From: Kribbella antiqua
Lineage (GTDB): Bacteria; Actinomycetota; Actinomycetes; Propionibacteriales; Kribbellaceae
Direction: 5' to 3'
NCBI RefSeq assembly: GCF_004345665.1
Contig: NZ_SLWR01000001.1
Span: 1,148,411-1,212,410, forward strand
DNA length: 64,000 nucleotides
Shown: one piece after another, positions 36,965 through 44,671 of the stretch
How the letters are laid out: the number at the start of each line of letters is the position of its first letter
How positions within the stretch are numbered: the first letter of the stretch is position 1
Notes under the pieces: generated by a model
Seen by the model: only the letters and a program-made list of their open reading frames with translations
What the model was told of the DNA's origin: nothing
The model's database searches: none
Made by a program: the position numbers and the translations under genes

Positions 36965-36992
36965 TGTGGATAAGTTGGCAGGAAGTTGCCAA
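36965..36992. promoter_or_regulatory. DnaA-box-like site with adjacent inverted repeat
   Basis: TGTGGATAA (36965-36973) is the exact reverse complement of the consensus DnaA box TTATCCACA. Two bases further, TTGGCA and TGCCAA form perfect arms (36975-36992) around 6 bases. It lies just before the DUF222 remnant. Confidence 0.35.
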
Positions 36993-37063
36993 TCTCGGAA
37001 TCCCTTACAGATAAGGGCTTTTCGGCTCGAAAACTGTCGGCGGGTGTGTCTATCGTCTTCTGC

Positions 37064-37621
37064 ATGGAACTGCTGGATGAGCGACCGGTCTGGTCGATGA
37101 GCGGCGCCGAGATGCTGACCGCTCTCGACGCGCTGCAGGCTGAACTCACCCGCATCCAGGTCCGCCGGCTCGAGCTGCTCGCCGGGCTCGACGCGAACGG
37201 ACATGCCAAGGACATCGGCGCCCGCGACACGGTCCACCTGCTGTCGATGCGCCACCGCCTCGACCCTGTCGACGCACGACGAGACCTTCGCCTCGCAACA
37301 GCACCGCAACCGGCTAACCCAGCCCCACCACGCCGAGCACCCGGGCCGGCCCTCAACCGTGCCCACCACACGATCCTGCCCGCCAAACCTGTTCGCTTTC
37401 CTCAGCCCTTCACCTCAATGAGAGGAGGCGGCGCGAGTTCCCCTCGGCCATCTGCGGTTCCGGCACCCAGCACGTCAGCAACTGGCTTCGACGCCTGGCG
37501 AAACTGTCAGGCTCGCCCAGCCCACCCGGGCCAGCGAGCCTCCGTGCCGGTGGCCCTTTGCGCTGATGAGATGAAGCCGGCGCGTTCCCTTGACGCCCGG
37601 ATTCCGTCTGTGATCAATTGA
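37064..37621 (+). pseudogene. DUF222 (13E12-type HNH protein) N-terminal remnant
   Basis: From the ATG at 37064 about 78 codons match the start of DUF222/HNH-endonuclease proteins of actinomycetes (PVWSMSGAEMLTALDALQAE, then DTVHLLSMRHRLDPVDARRD). After about 37300 the frame continues as Pro/Ala/Arg-rich sequence without family resemblance to the stop at 37621, and no HNH motif appears in any frame before the next gene. Full-length members exceed 350 residues, so this is a deletion remnant. Such genes are often multicopy and recombination-prone. Confidence 0.7.
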
Positions 37622-37625
37622 TCAC
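37610..37625. promoter_or_regulatory. perfect 16-bp palindrome upstream of the amidase gene
   Basis: GTGATCAATTGATCAC is fully self-complementary and ends 44 bases before the amidase start codon. Its length and position are those of a dimeric repressor operator. Confidence 0.55.
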
Positions 37626-37669
37626 CGAGTGCCAAGGGGACTCAGTGAGGCACGTGAGGGAGTTCTTGC

Positions 37670-38425
37670 ATGGTCGAATATCTGCCGCGCTCCGCCTGGA
37701 ACGCGCGGCCGCCGAACGGTGGGCCGGGAAGCCTCACCGTTTCGAGGGTCGAAGGCGCGGTGATCCACTGGCCCGGCACCGGGTCGACGAGTGTCATCCA
37801 CTCCTACGCCGCGGTCGCGTCGGCGCTGCGCGGGTGGCAGAACTACCACATGGACGAGCGCGGCTGGTCGGACATCGCGTACCAGGTCGCGGTTGACCAG
37901 GCCGGCCGGGCTTGGACGCTGCGCGGCCTGCGCACCCAGTCCGGCGCCAACGGCAACAACGACCTGAACGAGCGGTACGGCGCGATCCTGCTGGTGCTTG
38001 TCACCGGCGAGCAGCCGACCGCCGCGATGAAGGCGACCACCCGCGCGGTGATCGCCGATTTCCGGAAGATCTTTCCCCGAGGTACGGCGATCCGCCCGCA
38101 CAGCGCGGTCCGTCCCGCCGGAACCGACTGCCCAGGCGACGCCGCCCGGGCCGCTATCGCGCGCGGTGACTTCACCCCCCGCGCACCCGAGGAGGACTAC
38201 ATGTCAACACCCGAAGCCAAAGCGCAGCTGGACCGGATCGAGAAGCTGCTGGCCGCCCTGGCCACCGCCGAAGCCGGGCGCTACAGCGACCTGGCTCGCC
38301 GCGTCGACGGCCTCACCGACCAGGAGGCGGGCCGGTACCAGTACTACGCCGGCAAGTTCCAGGCCATCCTCGCCGAACTAGCCGACGACCCAGCCAGCCC
38401 AGTCACTGCAGAACCACCCCAGTAA
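37670..38425 (+). CDS. phage-type N-acetylmuramoyl-L-alanine amidase (PGRP/Amidase_2)
   Basis: A 251-residue peptidoglycan amidase. The domain (about 1-170) has zinc ligands His33 (AVIHWPG), His144 and Cys154 (RPHSAVRPAGTDCPGD) and the DIAYQVAVDQAGR segment typical of endolysins. The C-terminal ~60 residues (from MSTPEAKAQLDRIEKLLAAL) are helical, possibly coiled-coil, and hold two AGRY repeats. There is no signal peptide, so export would need a holin or lysis. The ATG at 37670 follows GAGGGAG. It may be a phage remnant or a domesticated lysin; no other phage gene is nearby. Confidence 0.85.
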   Translation: MVEYLPRSAWNARPPNGGPGSLTVSRVEGAVIHWPGTGSTSVIHSYAAVASALRGWQNYHMDERGWSDIAYQVAVDQAGRAWTLRGLRTQSGANGNNDLNERYGAILLVLVTGEQPTAAMKATTRAVIADFRKIFPRGTAIRPHSAVRPAGTDCPGDAARAAIARGDFTPRAPEEDYMSTPEAKAQLDRIEKLLAALATAEAGRYSDLARRVDGLTDQEAGRYQYYAGKFQAILAELADDPASPVTAEPPQ

Positions 38426-38433
38426 GCAACCCT

Positions 38434-39342
38434 TCAGCGCCCTGCGGCCCTCAACACTCGCAGGGCGTTGAGGGTGAGCATCTCGTTCGGACCGCTGCGC
38501 CCCCAGTCGACGACCTCCGCCATCCGGCTACTGCCCGGCGGATTCCACCACTGCGCCCCCGCATGCCACCGCCCGTCCGGCTGCCGCCGCCGCTCCAACT
38601 CGTCCAGCGCATCATCCGCCCGCTCATCCGGCAACAACCCGAGCCGCGACAACACCAGCAGCGCTTGCAGAATGTCGTAGTGCCAGTACGGCGGATAACT
38701 CGGCCGCAGCCACCTTCCATTGATCACCTCACCGGTCGACAGGCTGCGGAACACCCCGTGCTCCAGGAACAACTCACCAGCCCGTACGGCGGCATCCCGC
38801 GCCGCAGCGTCTCCGGTCGCCCGCGAGTACTCGTGCAGCCCCCACGCCGCCGCGTGTGTCTCGTGGAACGACGACCGCTTGCCGGACGCCTTCCGGTCGC
38901 AGTTCCAGCCCCCGTCCGGCCACTGCCAGTCCAGCAGACCTTCCGCCAGCTGTTGCACGCGTCGATCGTGTGTCATGCCCAGCCGGCTACAGGCCGCGAG
39001 CGTGTTCCCTTCGATCGAGCCACACCGCCGTACGAGCCCATCGACGACCGCTACGCCGTACCGCAGAGATCGCATCAACTCCTGCAGGTCGTACTCCGCG
39101 GCCTCCACCGCGCGTGGCTCTCCCGCGGGCACCTCCAGCTCTGCCAGCGACACGATCCGCCAGTGAGCGCCAGTCCACTTCTTGTACGCGCGTTTGTCCG
39201 CGCACGCGTCGGTGAGCAGCGCCTGCATCTTCGGCCCGCGCAGTACATCTTCTGCTGGTTGCTCCCCCAGCAGGTCGCGGCGGGTCATCCCACGGATAGC
39301 CGGCTCCTCGGACTGCAGTAACCACTCGACCGCCTTGTCCAT
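38434..39342 (-). CDS. alpha/alpha-barrel (squalene-cyclase-like fold) protein of unknown function
   Basis: A 302-residue soluble protein with repeated helical segments of the prenyltransferase/squalene-cyclase-like toroid: LLDWQWPDGGWNCDRK, ALDELERRRQPDGRWHAG and AAAWGLHEYSRATGD. There is no DXDD cyclase motif, so it is not a typical terpene cyclase. The ATG at 39342 gives MDKAVEWLLQSEEPAIRGM. It is divergent from the MazG-like gene with only 40 bases between them. The enzymatic role is unknown. Confidence 0.75.
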   Translation of the reverse strand: MDKAVEWLLQSEEPAIRGMTRRDLLGEQPAEDVLRGPKMQALLTDACADKRAYKKWTGAHWRIVSLAELEVPAGEPRAVEAAEYDLQELMRSLRYGVAVVDGLVRRCGSIEGNTLAACSRLGMTHDRRVQQLAEGLLDWQWPDGGWNCDRKASGKRSSFHETHAAAWGLHEYSRATGDAAARDAAVRAGELFLEHGVFRSLSTGEVINGRWLRPSYPPYWHYDILQALLVLSRLGLLPDERADDALDELERRRQPDGRWHAGAQWWNPPGSSRMAEVVDWGRSGPNEMLTLNALRVLRAAGR

Positions 39343-39382
39343 CCGCTCATTCTCTGTCGGTGGCTGCTGGTTGGGTAAGTGG

Positions 39383-39688
39383 GTGGATATCGAAGAGTTG
39401 TCGGAGCGGTTGGAGAAGATCTCGGTCCGGTATGGCGAACTGCTCGACTTCGAGCGGGACGCCGACTGGTTTCTGCTCAAGTTGCAGGAGGAGCTGGGTG
39501 AGCTGACCCAGGCCTACCTGCAGCACACCGGCCGCGCCCGCACCAAGGGGCAAACCGCCGAGCAGATCCGCGACACCCTTCACCAGGAGTTCGCCGACGT
39601 CTTCTGCCAGCTGCTCCTGCTCGCCCGCCAGCACAACGTCGATCTGCCGGGAGAGATCGAGCGCAAGTGGCTCGTCCGCGAGGTCTAG
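39383..39688 (+). CDS. MazG-like nucleotide pyrophosphohydrolase
   Basis: A 101-residue all-alpha protein with the MazG metal-binding pattern: EELGE within LKLQEELGELTQAYLQ, followed 34 residues later by EFADV (ExxD). Such proteins hydrolyse noncanonical or surplus NTPs to NMP and pyrophosphate. The GTG at 39383 is the most likely start; a TTG at 39371 is possible. Its stop overlaps that of the convergent DUF6297 gene by 4 bases. Confidence 0.8.
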   Translation: MDIEELSERLEKISVRYGELLDFERDADWFLLKLQEELGELTQAYLQHTGRARTKGQTAEQIRDTLHQEFADVFCQLLLLARQHNVDLPGEIERKWLVREV

Positions 39689-41232
39689 TCGGTTTTCGGC
39701 CGTACGGCGAACATCACCGCGAGCACGAAGCCAGGGATCACCAGCACCCAGGTGGAGCTGAGGCCGAGTAGGACAGGGGCCAGGCAGACCAGCAACAGGT
39801 CGAAGCCGCGGATGGGCTGGGAGAAGAGACCTGGTGGGATTGCGCCCATCGGCGAGGCGACCAGAGGCCCGGCGTACGACGGTGGGCGGGCAGACGCCTG
39901 GCGTACGGCGCCGGACAGCATGCCCGCGGCAACGGCGAAGGCTGCCGCACCATCACCGAGCGCGGGCAAAGCAGCCAGGACCCACAGCGCGGCGAACAGT
40001 CCCGGTACGACGGCCATGACCACGCGGAGCTCCCGCAGATCCATGCCGAGCGCCCGGACGAGGCCAGTCGAGCGGCACACGGACCGCAGCCCATCCATGA
40101 GCGGGCGTACGGCGAAGAACCCGGCGAACCCGGCAACGGCGGGAACCAGAGCGTGAAAGCCAGTACCGGCGACGGCGTACGGGACGACGAGCAGCGCGAA
40201 GCCGATCACGAGGCGACGCGGCCAGCGCAGGATCCGGAGGAACTCCCGATGGACGATGGCCGCGCCCTGGGAGCCACGGCCTCGCCGCGTCGTCCGCCGG
40301 CCGACCAACCGCCAGTGCCGCGCGGAGACGACGTCCGCGAGCATGCTGATGTCCAGACTGCTAGCCGCACCGGCTAGCCCGGCGAGAAGCTCCCCACCGG
40401 CGATCACGCTCGTACGACTCAGTTTGCTGAGCGTCCGCGCGGTGACAATCACCAACGCGAGGACAACGACGAGGCAAGCCAATCCCACGATCAGGAGACG
40501 CGTCTGCTCAGGCGTCAGGCCCGACTCTGGCCCCGAGAACTGGATGATGACAGCAGTCGCGGTCTGGACCTCCGAGTCAGGTCCTGACCGCGTCGCCAGC
40601 CACAGCGCCGGGACAGCGGCGGCGATCAGCAGCAGATCAGCGACGCGCAGCGTCCACTTGGTGCGCACCAAGGATTGCTGAGCCCAAACAGTCACACACG
40701 CAGCACACACGAGCAGCGCGCTGAGCACCACGGCCGCCTCGCCGACCACGCCCCATGGCGCGCCGAGCAACGCCCAAGCGATCACCGAAGCCAGCGAACC
40801 AACGACCGCCACCGTCGCCATCACAGACCAGTACGCCGGTCGCAGCAGAGCGGCCCGACTGACCGGAGTAGCGAGCAGCCAAAAGCCAGCGGCGCGTGAT
40901 GCGGACACCGGCCCGACGCTCAGCAGTATCCGCAACGTCGTTGCCAGTAGCAACGGCATCAGGATCAACGGGATCCAGTACGCCAGCTCCATGCATGACC
41001 ACGACGTACACCGGTTCGACGTCTCGTTGAGCTGCCGCAGTACGTTGCCGCCCGTCGCCCCGGCCATGGCGAGGGTGAAGACGACCAGGTAGACGTCTTC
41101 GAACATCTGCCAGAACGAGCGATCCGCCCGGCGCCGCCGGGTTGTGCGCATCCAGCGCCGCAGCCCGCGCGCCGACGGAATCGCCCCGAAATCAGCCGGA
41201 TCGAAGACGACCGGCCCGTCCGCGGCGCTCAT
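39685..41232 (-). CDS. DUF6297 family multi-spanning membrane protein (ABC exporter permease)
   Basis: A 515-residue polytopic protein with about twelve hydrophobic segments, a basic cytoplasmic region near the N-terminus (RGLRRWMRTTRRRRADRSFW) and another mid-protein (RRTTRRGRGSQG). It fits the actinobacterial DUF6297 group found beside single ABC ATPases. The ATG at 41232 overlaps the ATPase stop (ATGA), so it is probably the membrane component of that transporter. The substrate is unknown. Confidence 0.8.
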   Translation of the reverse strand: MSAADGPVVFDPADFGAIPSARGLRRWMRTTRRRRADRSFWQMFEDVYLVVFTLAMAGATGGNVLRQLNETSNRCTSWSCMELAYWIPLILMPLLLATTLRILLSVGPVSASRAAGFWLLATPVSRAALLRPAYWSVMATVAVVGSLASVIAWALLGAPWGVVGEAAVVLSALLVCAACVTVWAQQSLVRTKWTLRVADLLLIAAAVPALWLATRSGPDSEVQTATAVIIQFSGPESGLTPEQTRLLIVGLACLVVVLALVIVTARTLSKLSRTSVIAGGELLAGLAGAASSLDISMLADVVSARHWRLVGRRTTRRGRGSQGAAIVHREFLRILRWPRRLVIGFALLVVPYAVAGTGFHALVPAVAGFAGFFAVRPLMDGLRSVCRSTGLVRALGMDLRELRVVMAVVPGLFAALWVLAALPALGDGAAAFAVAAGMLSGAVRQASARPPSYAGPLVASPMGAIPPGLFSQPIRGFDLLLVCLAPVLLGLSSTWVLVIPGFVLAVMFAVRPKTD

Positions 41233-41870
41233 GGCAGCGGGGTGAGGGTGACGATGGAATCGGCGACGACTTCGACCAGGGCCGGATCGTGGCTGGCGAA
41301 GAGGATCGAGGTGCCGGACTTCTTCTCCTCGAGCAGCCGATCCGACAGCCACTGGACGCCGCCGGTGTCGAGCCGGGCCTCCGGCTCGTCCAGAACCAGG
41401 AGCTTCCTCGGCCGGACCAGCGCCGTCGCCAAGGCGAGGCGACGGCGCTGACCCGAGGACAGCGATCCCGGTAGTTGATCAGCCGCCGCGAGCAGGCCGA
41501 TGTCGTCCAGCAACGTGTCCACGAGGTCTTCCGGCGTCGGGTTGCCGTGTGCGCGGGCGAGCAGGTCGAGGTGCTCGGCCGCGGTCAGGTCCGGGAAGAA
41601 GTCGAGGTCGTCGAGCAGCGTGGCGACATCGCGTCGTACCGCATCGGCGCGTTCGTCGATCGGCAGGCCGTCGAGCAGGATCTGCCCGGCCGCCGGATCC
41701 GCCGAGCCGACGATGCATTTGAGTACGGTCGTCTTGCCGGCGCCGTTCGGCCCGACCAGCGCGATCGCCTGGCCGGCCGGCAGGCTGAACGTGAGGCCTT
41801 CGATCACCGGGCGATCGCCGTACTTGTGCTGCAGGCCTTTGACGGCCAGCCGCGCGGCAGCTGTGCTCAA
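41229..41870 (-). CDS. ABC transporter ATP-binding protein
   Basis: A 213-residue ATPase with Walker A GPNGAGKTT, signature LSSGQRRR, Walker B LLVLDEPEARLD and H-loop ASHD. It is short, as in single-domain exporters. The start is a TTG at 41870, 11 bases past the stop of the upstream methyltransferase gene; no better in-frame start precedes Walker A at a plausible distance. It is coupled to the DUF6297 gene by a 4-base overlap. Confidence 0.9.
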   Translation of the reverse strand: MSTAAARLAVKGLQHKYGDRPVIEGLTFSLPAGQAIALVGPNGAGKTTVLKCIVGSADPAAGQILLDGLPIDERADAVRRDVATLLDDLDFFPDLTAAEHLDLLARAHGNPTPEDLVDTLLDDIGLLAAADQLPGSLSSGQRRRLALATALVRPRKLLVLDEPEARLDTGGVQWLSDRLLEEKKSGTSILFASHDPALVEVVADSIVTLTPLP

Positions 41871-41880
41871 TTCTTGGGGC

Positions 41881-42516
41881 TCACTTCTTCCGAACCAGAG
41901 TCAGACCGTCGCCGATGCCGAGCATGACCACGTCGACCCGGTCGTCCTTCGCGATGTGCGCGTTGAACTCCCTGCGGTCCGCCGGTCCATCGGAATTGAC
42001 CACGCGACCGCCGGCCAGCGTGTTGTCGAACAGAATCAGCCCGTTCGGCCGGATGAGCTCCACCAGCCGCTCGAAGTAGTCGATGTACCCGGGCTTGTCC
42101 GCGTCCACGAAGGCCAGGTCGAACGAGCCGTCCAGCGCGGCCGCCAGCTCGTGCCCGTCGCCGATCCGGAGCTCGATGCGGGACGACACGCCCGCCCGCT
42201 CCCAGTACTTCCGGCCGATCGACGTCCACTCCTCGCTCGCGTCGAGGCAGATCAGCTGCCCGTCCTCCGGCAGCCCGCGCGAGATCGCCAGCGCCGAGAA
42301 CCCGGTGAAGGTGCCGATCTCGACCGCCCGGCGGGCCGAGATCAGCCGGGTCAGCGTGGTCAGCAGCGCCGCCTGGTCCGCGGTGGTCAGCATCCCGGCC
42401 GCGTCGCCCAGCTGCTGGGTCTCCGCGACCAGGTCGGCGGCAATGTCGTCCAGCGGCATCCCGTGCGCGACCATGTAGTCATGCAGTTGCTCGGTCACCT
42501 GTACTTGATGTCCCAT
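41881..42516 (-). CDS. class I SAM-dependent O-methyltransferase
   Basis: A 211-residue methyltransferase of the catechol/caffeoyl-CoA (Methyltransf_3) family. Support: VEIGTFTGFSALAISRGLP for SAM binding, LICLDASEEW, the metal-binding FVDADKPGYIDYF and ILFDNTLAGGRV. These enzymes methylate catechol-like or related hydroxyls in a Mg-dependent manner; actinomycetes keep one near housekeeping genes. It is first in the transcript with the ABC ATPase and DUF6297 genes. Confidence 0.93.
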   Translation of the reverse strand: MGHQVQVTEQLHDYMVAHGMPLDDIAADLVAETQQLGDAAGMLTTADQAALLTTLTRLISARRAVEIGTFTGFSALAISRGLPEDGQLICLDASEEWTSIGRKYWERAGVSSRIELRIGDGHELAAALDGSFDLAFVDADKPGYIDYFERLVELIRPNGLILFDNTLAGGRVVNSDGPADRREFNAHIAKDDRVDVVMLGIGDGLTLVRKK

Positions 42517-42608
42517 CGAATCCCGCCCTCTGTGTATTAGACCGGTCGCCTGTAGTCTCTATGGGCCGTCAAAACGTCGTACACCGACCCCACCGAGGAG
42601 CACCCCGT

Positions 42609-43589
42609 ATGCGCATCGCCGTCGCCGGATCGATCGCGACCGACATCCTGATGACGTTCCCGGGACGGTTCAAGGACCAGTTCCTCGAGGAACAAATGCA
42701 CAAGGTCTCCTTGTCCTTCCTGGTCGACGAGCTGGTCGTCCACCGTGGCGGCGTCGGCGCGAACATCTGCTACGGAATGGCCCAGCTCGGCAAGCCGTCG
42801 ATCCTGGTCGGCTCGGTCGGTGCCGACTTCGCCGAGTACGGCGCCGCGCTGGCCGCGGCCGGTGTCGACGTGTCTCACGTCCGTATCTGCGAGAACGTAC
42901 ACACCGCCCGGTTCACCTGTACGACGGACCTCGACGCCAACCAGATCGCGTCCTTCTACGCCGGCGCGATGGCCGAGGCGCGCGAGCTCGACCTGGGCGC
43001 GATCCACGCCGCGACCGGCGGGATCGACTTGGTGCTGATCGGCGCCGACGACCCCGAGGGCATGCTCAAGCACACCGAGCTGGCCAAGGCGGCCGGCATC
43101 GCGGTGGCCGCGGACCCGTCGCAGCAGATGGCCCGGATGGGCGGCGACGACATCCGCACGCTGATCGACGGAGCGACGTACCTGTTCAGCAACGAGTACG
43201 AAGCCGGCCTGATGGTGCAGAAGACCGGCTGGAGCCATGGCGAGATCCTGGAGCGGGTCGGCGTCCGGGTCACCACGCACGGCGGCGACGGTGTGGTGAT
43301 CGAGAACGCCAGCGGCATCCTGGCCAAGATCCCAGCCGTCCCGGCGGCGAAGGTGGTCGACCCGACCGGTGGCGGCGACGCCTTCCGGGCCGGCTACCTG
43401 AGCGGCCGCGCCGCGGGCCTCGACCACGAAGCCGCCGCGCAGATCGGCTGCACCCTGGCCACCACGGTCCTCGAGACGGTCGGCACCCAGGAATACACCC
43501 TCGACCACGCCACCTTCCTGGAGCGCCTCGCCACCGCGTACGGCGCTCCGGCGGCGGCTACCGCCAAGCAGGCCCTCGACCTGGGCTAA
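42609..43589 (+). CDS. adoK: adenosine kinase (PfkB family, mycobacterial type)
   Basis: A 326-residue sugar/nucleoside kinase closely resembling Mycobacterium tuberculosis AdoK (Rv2202c) in MRIAVAGSIATDILMTFPGRF, KVSLSFLVDELVVHRGG, HTARFTCTTDLDANQIASFY and the catalytic DPTGGGDAFRAGY, with Asp257 as base. It phosphorylates adenosine to AMP for purine salvage. The ATG at 42609 follows GAGGAG. It is divergent from the O-methyltransferase gene. Its stop overlaps the convergent SnoaL-like gene by 4 bases. Confidence 0.9.
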   Translation: MRIAVAGSIATDILMTFPGRFKDQFLEEQMHKVSLSFLVDELVVHRGGVGANICYGMAQLGKPSILVGSVGADFAEYGAALAAAGVDVSHVRICENVHTARFTCTTDLDANQIASFYAGAMAEARELDLGAIHAATGGIDLVLIGADDPEGMLKHTELAKAAGIAVAADPSQQMARMGGDDIRTLIDGATYLFSNEYEAGLMVQKTGWSHGEILERVGVRVTTHGGDGVVIENASGILAKIPAVPAAKVVDPTGGGDAFRAGYLSGRAAGLDHEAAAQIGCTLATTVLETVGTQEYTLDHATFLERLATAYGAPAAATAKQALDLG

Positions 43590-44002
43590 CCAAGACGAGC
43601 CAGCGCGCCCGTCTGAGCCAGCAGGGCGAACCGGTCGGGGCACCCCCAGTGCTCGACAATCCGGCCGTCGACGACGCGCGCCATCTCGAACAAGGCGATG
43701 TCGATCGGGGCGTTGCTGGGTGGGCCGAAGAAGCTACCCGTGGCCGTGCCCTTGGCACGGCCACGCGCCCACACCAGGTCGCCGACGACGACCGAATCCT
43801 CCAGCGTGTACACGATGTCCGGCATGAGCTGGTGCACCTGGCGGATCGCCGCCTTCACCTGCTCCCGCGCCTGCGCGCCCGTACCCGCCAGACCGAACTG
43901 GTGCTCGATCAGGTCCGGCGCACACACCTCGTCGACGATGTCGGCGTTCCCGGTCGCGAACCCCTCGTGCAGGATCCGCTCCAGCGCTGCCAGCGGTGTC
44001 AT
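43586..44002 (-). CDS. SnoaL-like (NTF2-fold) ester cyclase family protein
   Basis: A 138-residue alpha+beta barrel protein with the SnoaL pattern LAALERILHEGFATGN, PDLIEHQFGLAGTG, PDIVYTLEDSVVVGDLVWARGRAKG and VDGRIVEHWGCPD. Members cyclise or hydrolyse small molecules, but most are uncharacterised. It is divergent from the TetR gene, with inverted repeats in the 74-base gap, so that regulator very probably controls it. Confidence 0.88.
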   Translation of the reverse strand: MTPLAALERILHEGFATGNADIVDEVCAPDLIEHQFGLAGTGAQAREQVKAAIRQVHQLMPDIVYTLEDSVVVGDLVWARGRAKGTATGSFFGPPSNAPIDIALFEMARVVDGRIVEHWGCPDRFALLAQTGALARLG

Positions 44003-44036
44003 GATGCCCCCTTGATTACATTAGTCGTGCACTCGA

Positions 44037-44053
44037 TGCAGTGTCACTGCACT
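44037..44053. promoter_or_regulatory. operator-like site between SnoaL and tetR
   Basis: TGCAGTGTCACTGCA (44037-44051) is a 7+1+7 perfect palindrome. Bases 44040-44053 (AGTGTCACTGCACT) match 12 of 14 positions of AGTGCCATTGCACT in the promoter of the GH127 operon at 53868-53881. Confidence 0.6.
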
Positions 44054-44056
44054 CAA

Positions 44057-44071
44057 CACACTGATAGTGTG
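44057..44071. promoter_or_regulatory. second inverted repeat upstream of tetR
   Basis: CACACT and AGTGTG form perfect 6-bp arms around GAT, ending 5 bases before the tetR start codon. Probably a TetR autoregulatory site. Confidence 0.5.
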
Positions 44072-44076
44072 ATCAC

Positions 44077-44670
44077 ATGCCCGAGGCTGTCAAGACCTAT
44101 CGCCAGGTCCAGGCGGAGGAGACGCGGATCCGGATCGCGCAGGCGGCACGCCGGCTGTTCGCCGATCAGGGGTACGGCGCCACGAGTATCGACGCGATCG
44201 CGAAGGCCGCCGGCGTCGCGACCCGGACGGTGTACTCCGCCTTCGGCACCAAGCGGGAGATCCTGTCGCTGATCTGCGACCTCTGGCTGCGCGAGGCGAA
44301 CGCGATCGAAAGCGCCCAGCGGGTGTTCGCCATCGAGGACCCCATCGAGCGGCTCCGCGGCGCCGCCGGCTGGCTGACGAACCTGTACGCCGCCGGCTTC
44401 GACGTCGTACTGATCTTCGATGCGGCCACCGACGAGAGCGCCGAGACCAGGGCACTGCTGCGGTCGAAGCTGGCCGGGCGCAACGAAGTGATGGACGCGA
44501 TGATCGCCTCCCTCGAGGCAGAGCTCAAGATCCCGCTGAAGCAGGCGCAGGCCGTCTATCGCGCGCTCGCCGCGCCCGGCGTCTACCAGGAACTCGTCGA
44601 CGAATCAGGCTGGACGCCCGAGGAGTTCGAGCGGTTCGTCGCCGACTCGCTGCAGCGCCAGCTCCTCTGA
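44077..44670 (+). CDS. TetR family transcriptional regulator
   Basis: A 197-residue repressor: N-terminal helix-turn-helix (about 14-60) with RIRIAQAARRLFADQGYGAT and GVATRTVYSAFGTK, then a helical ligand domain typical of TetR_C. The ATG at 44077 directly follows two inverted repeats. It is divergent from the SnoaL-like gene. The shared operator-like motif raises the possibility that it also controls the GH127/ABC operon 9.8 kb away. Confidence 0.92.
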   Translation: MPEAVKTYRQVQAEETRIRIAQAARRLFADQGYGATSIDAIAKAAGVATRTVYSAFGTKREILSLICDLWLREANAIESAQRVFAIEDPIERLRGAAGWLTNLYAAGFDVVLIFDAATDESAETRALLRSKLAGRNEVMDAMIASLEAELKIPLKQAQAVYRALAAPGVYQELVDESGWTPEEFERFVADSLQRQLL

Positions 44671-44671
44671 A

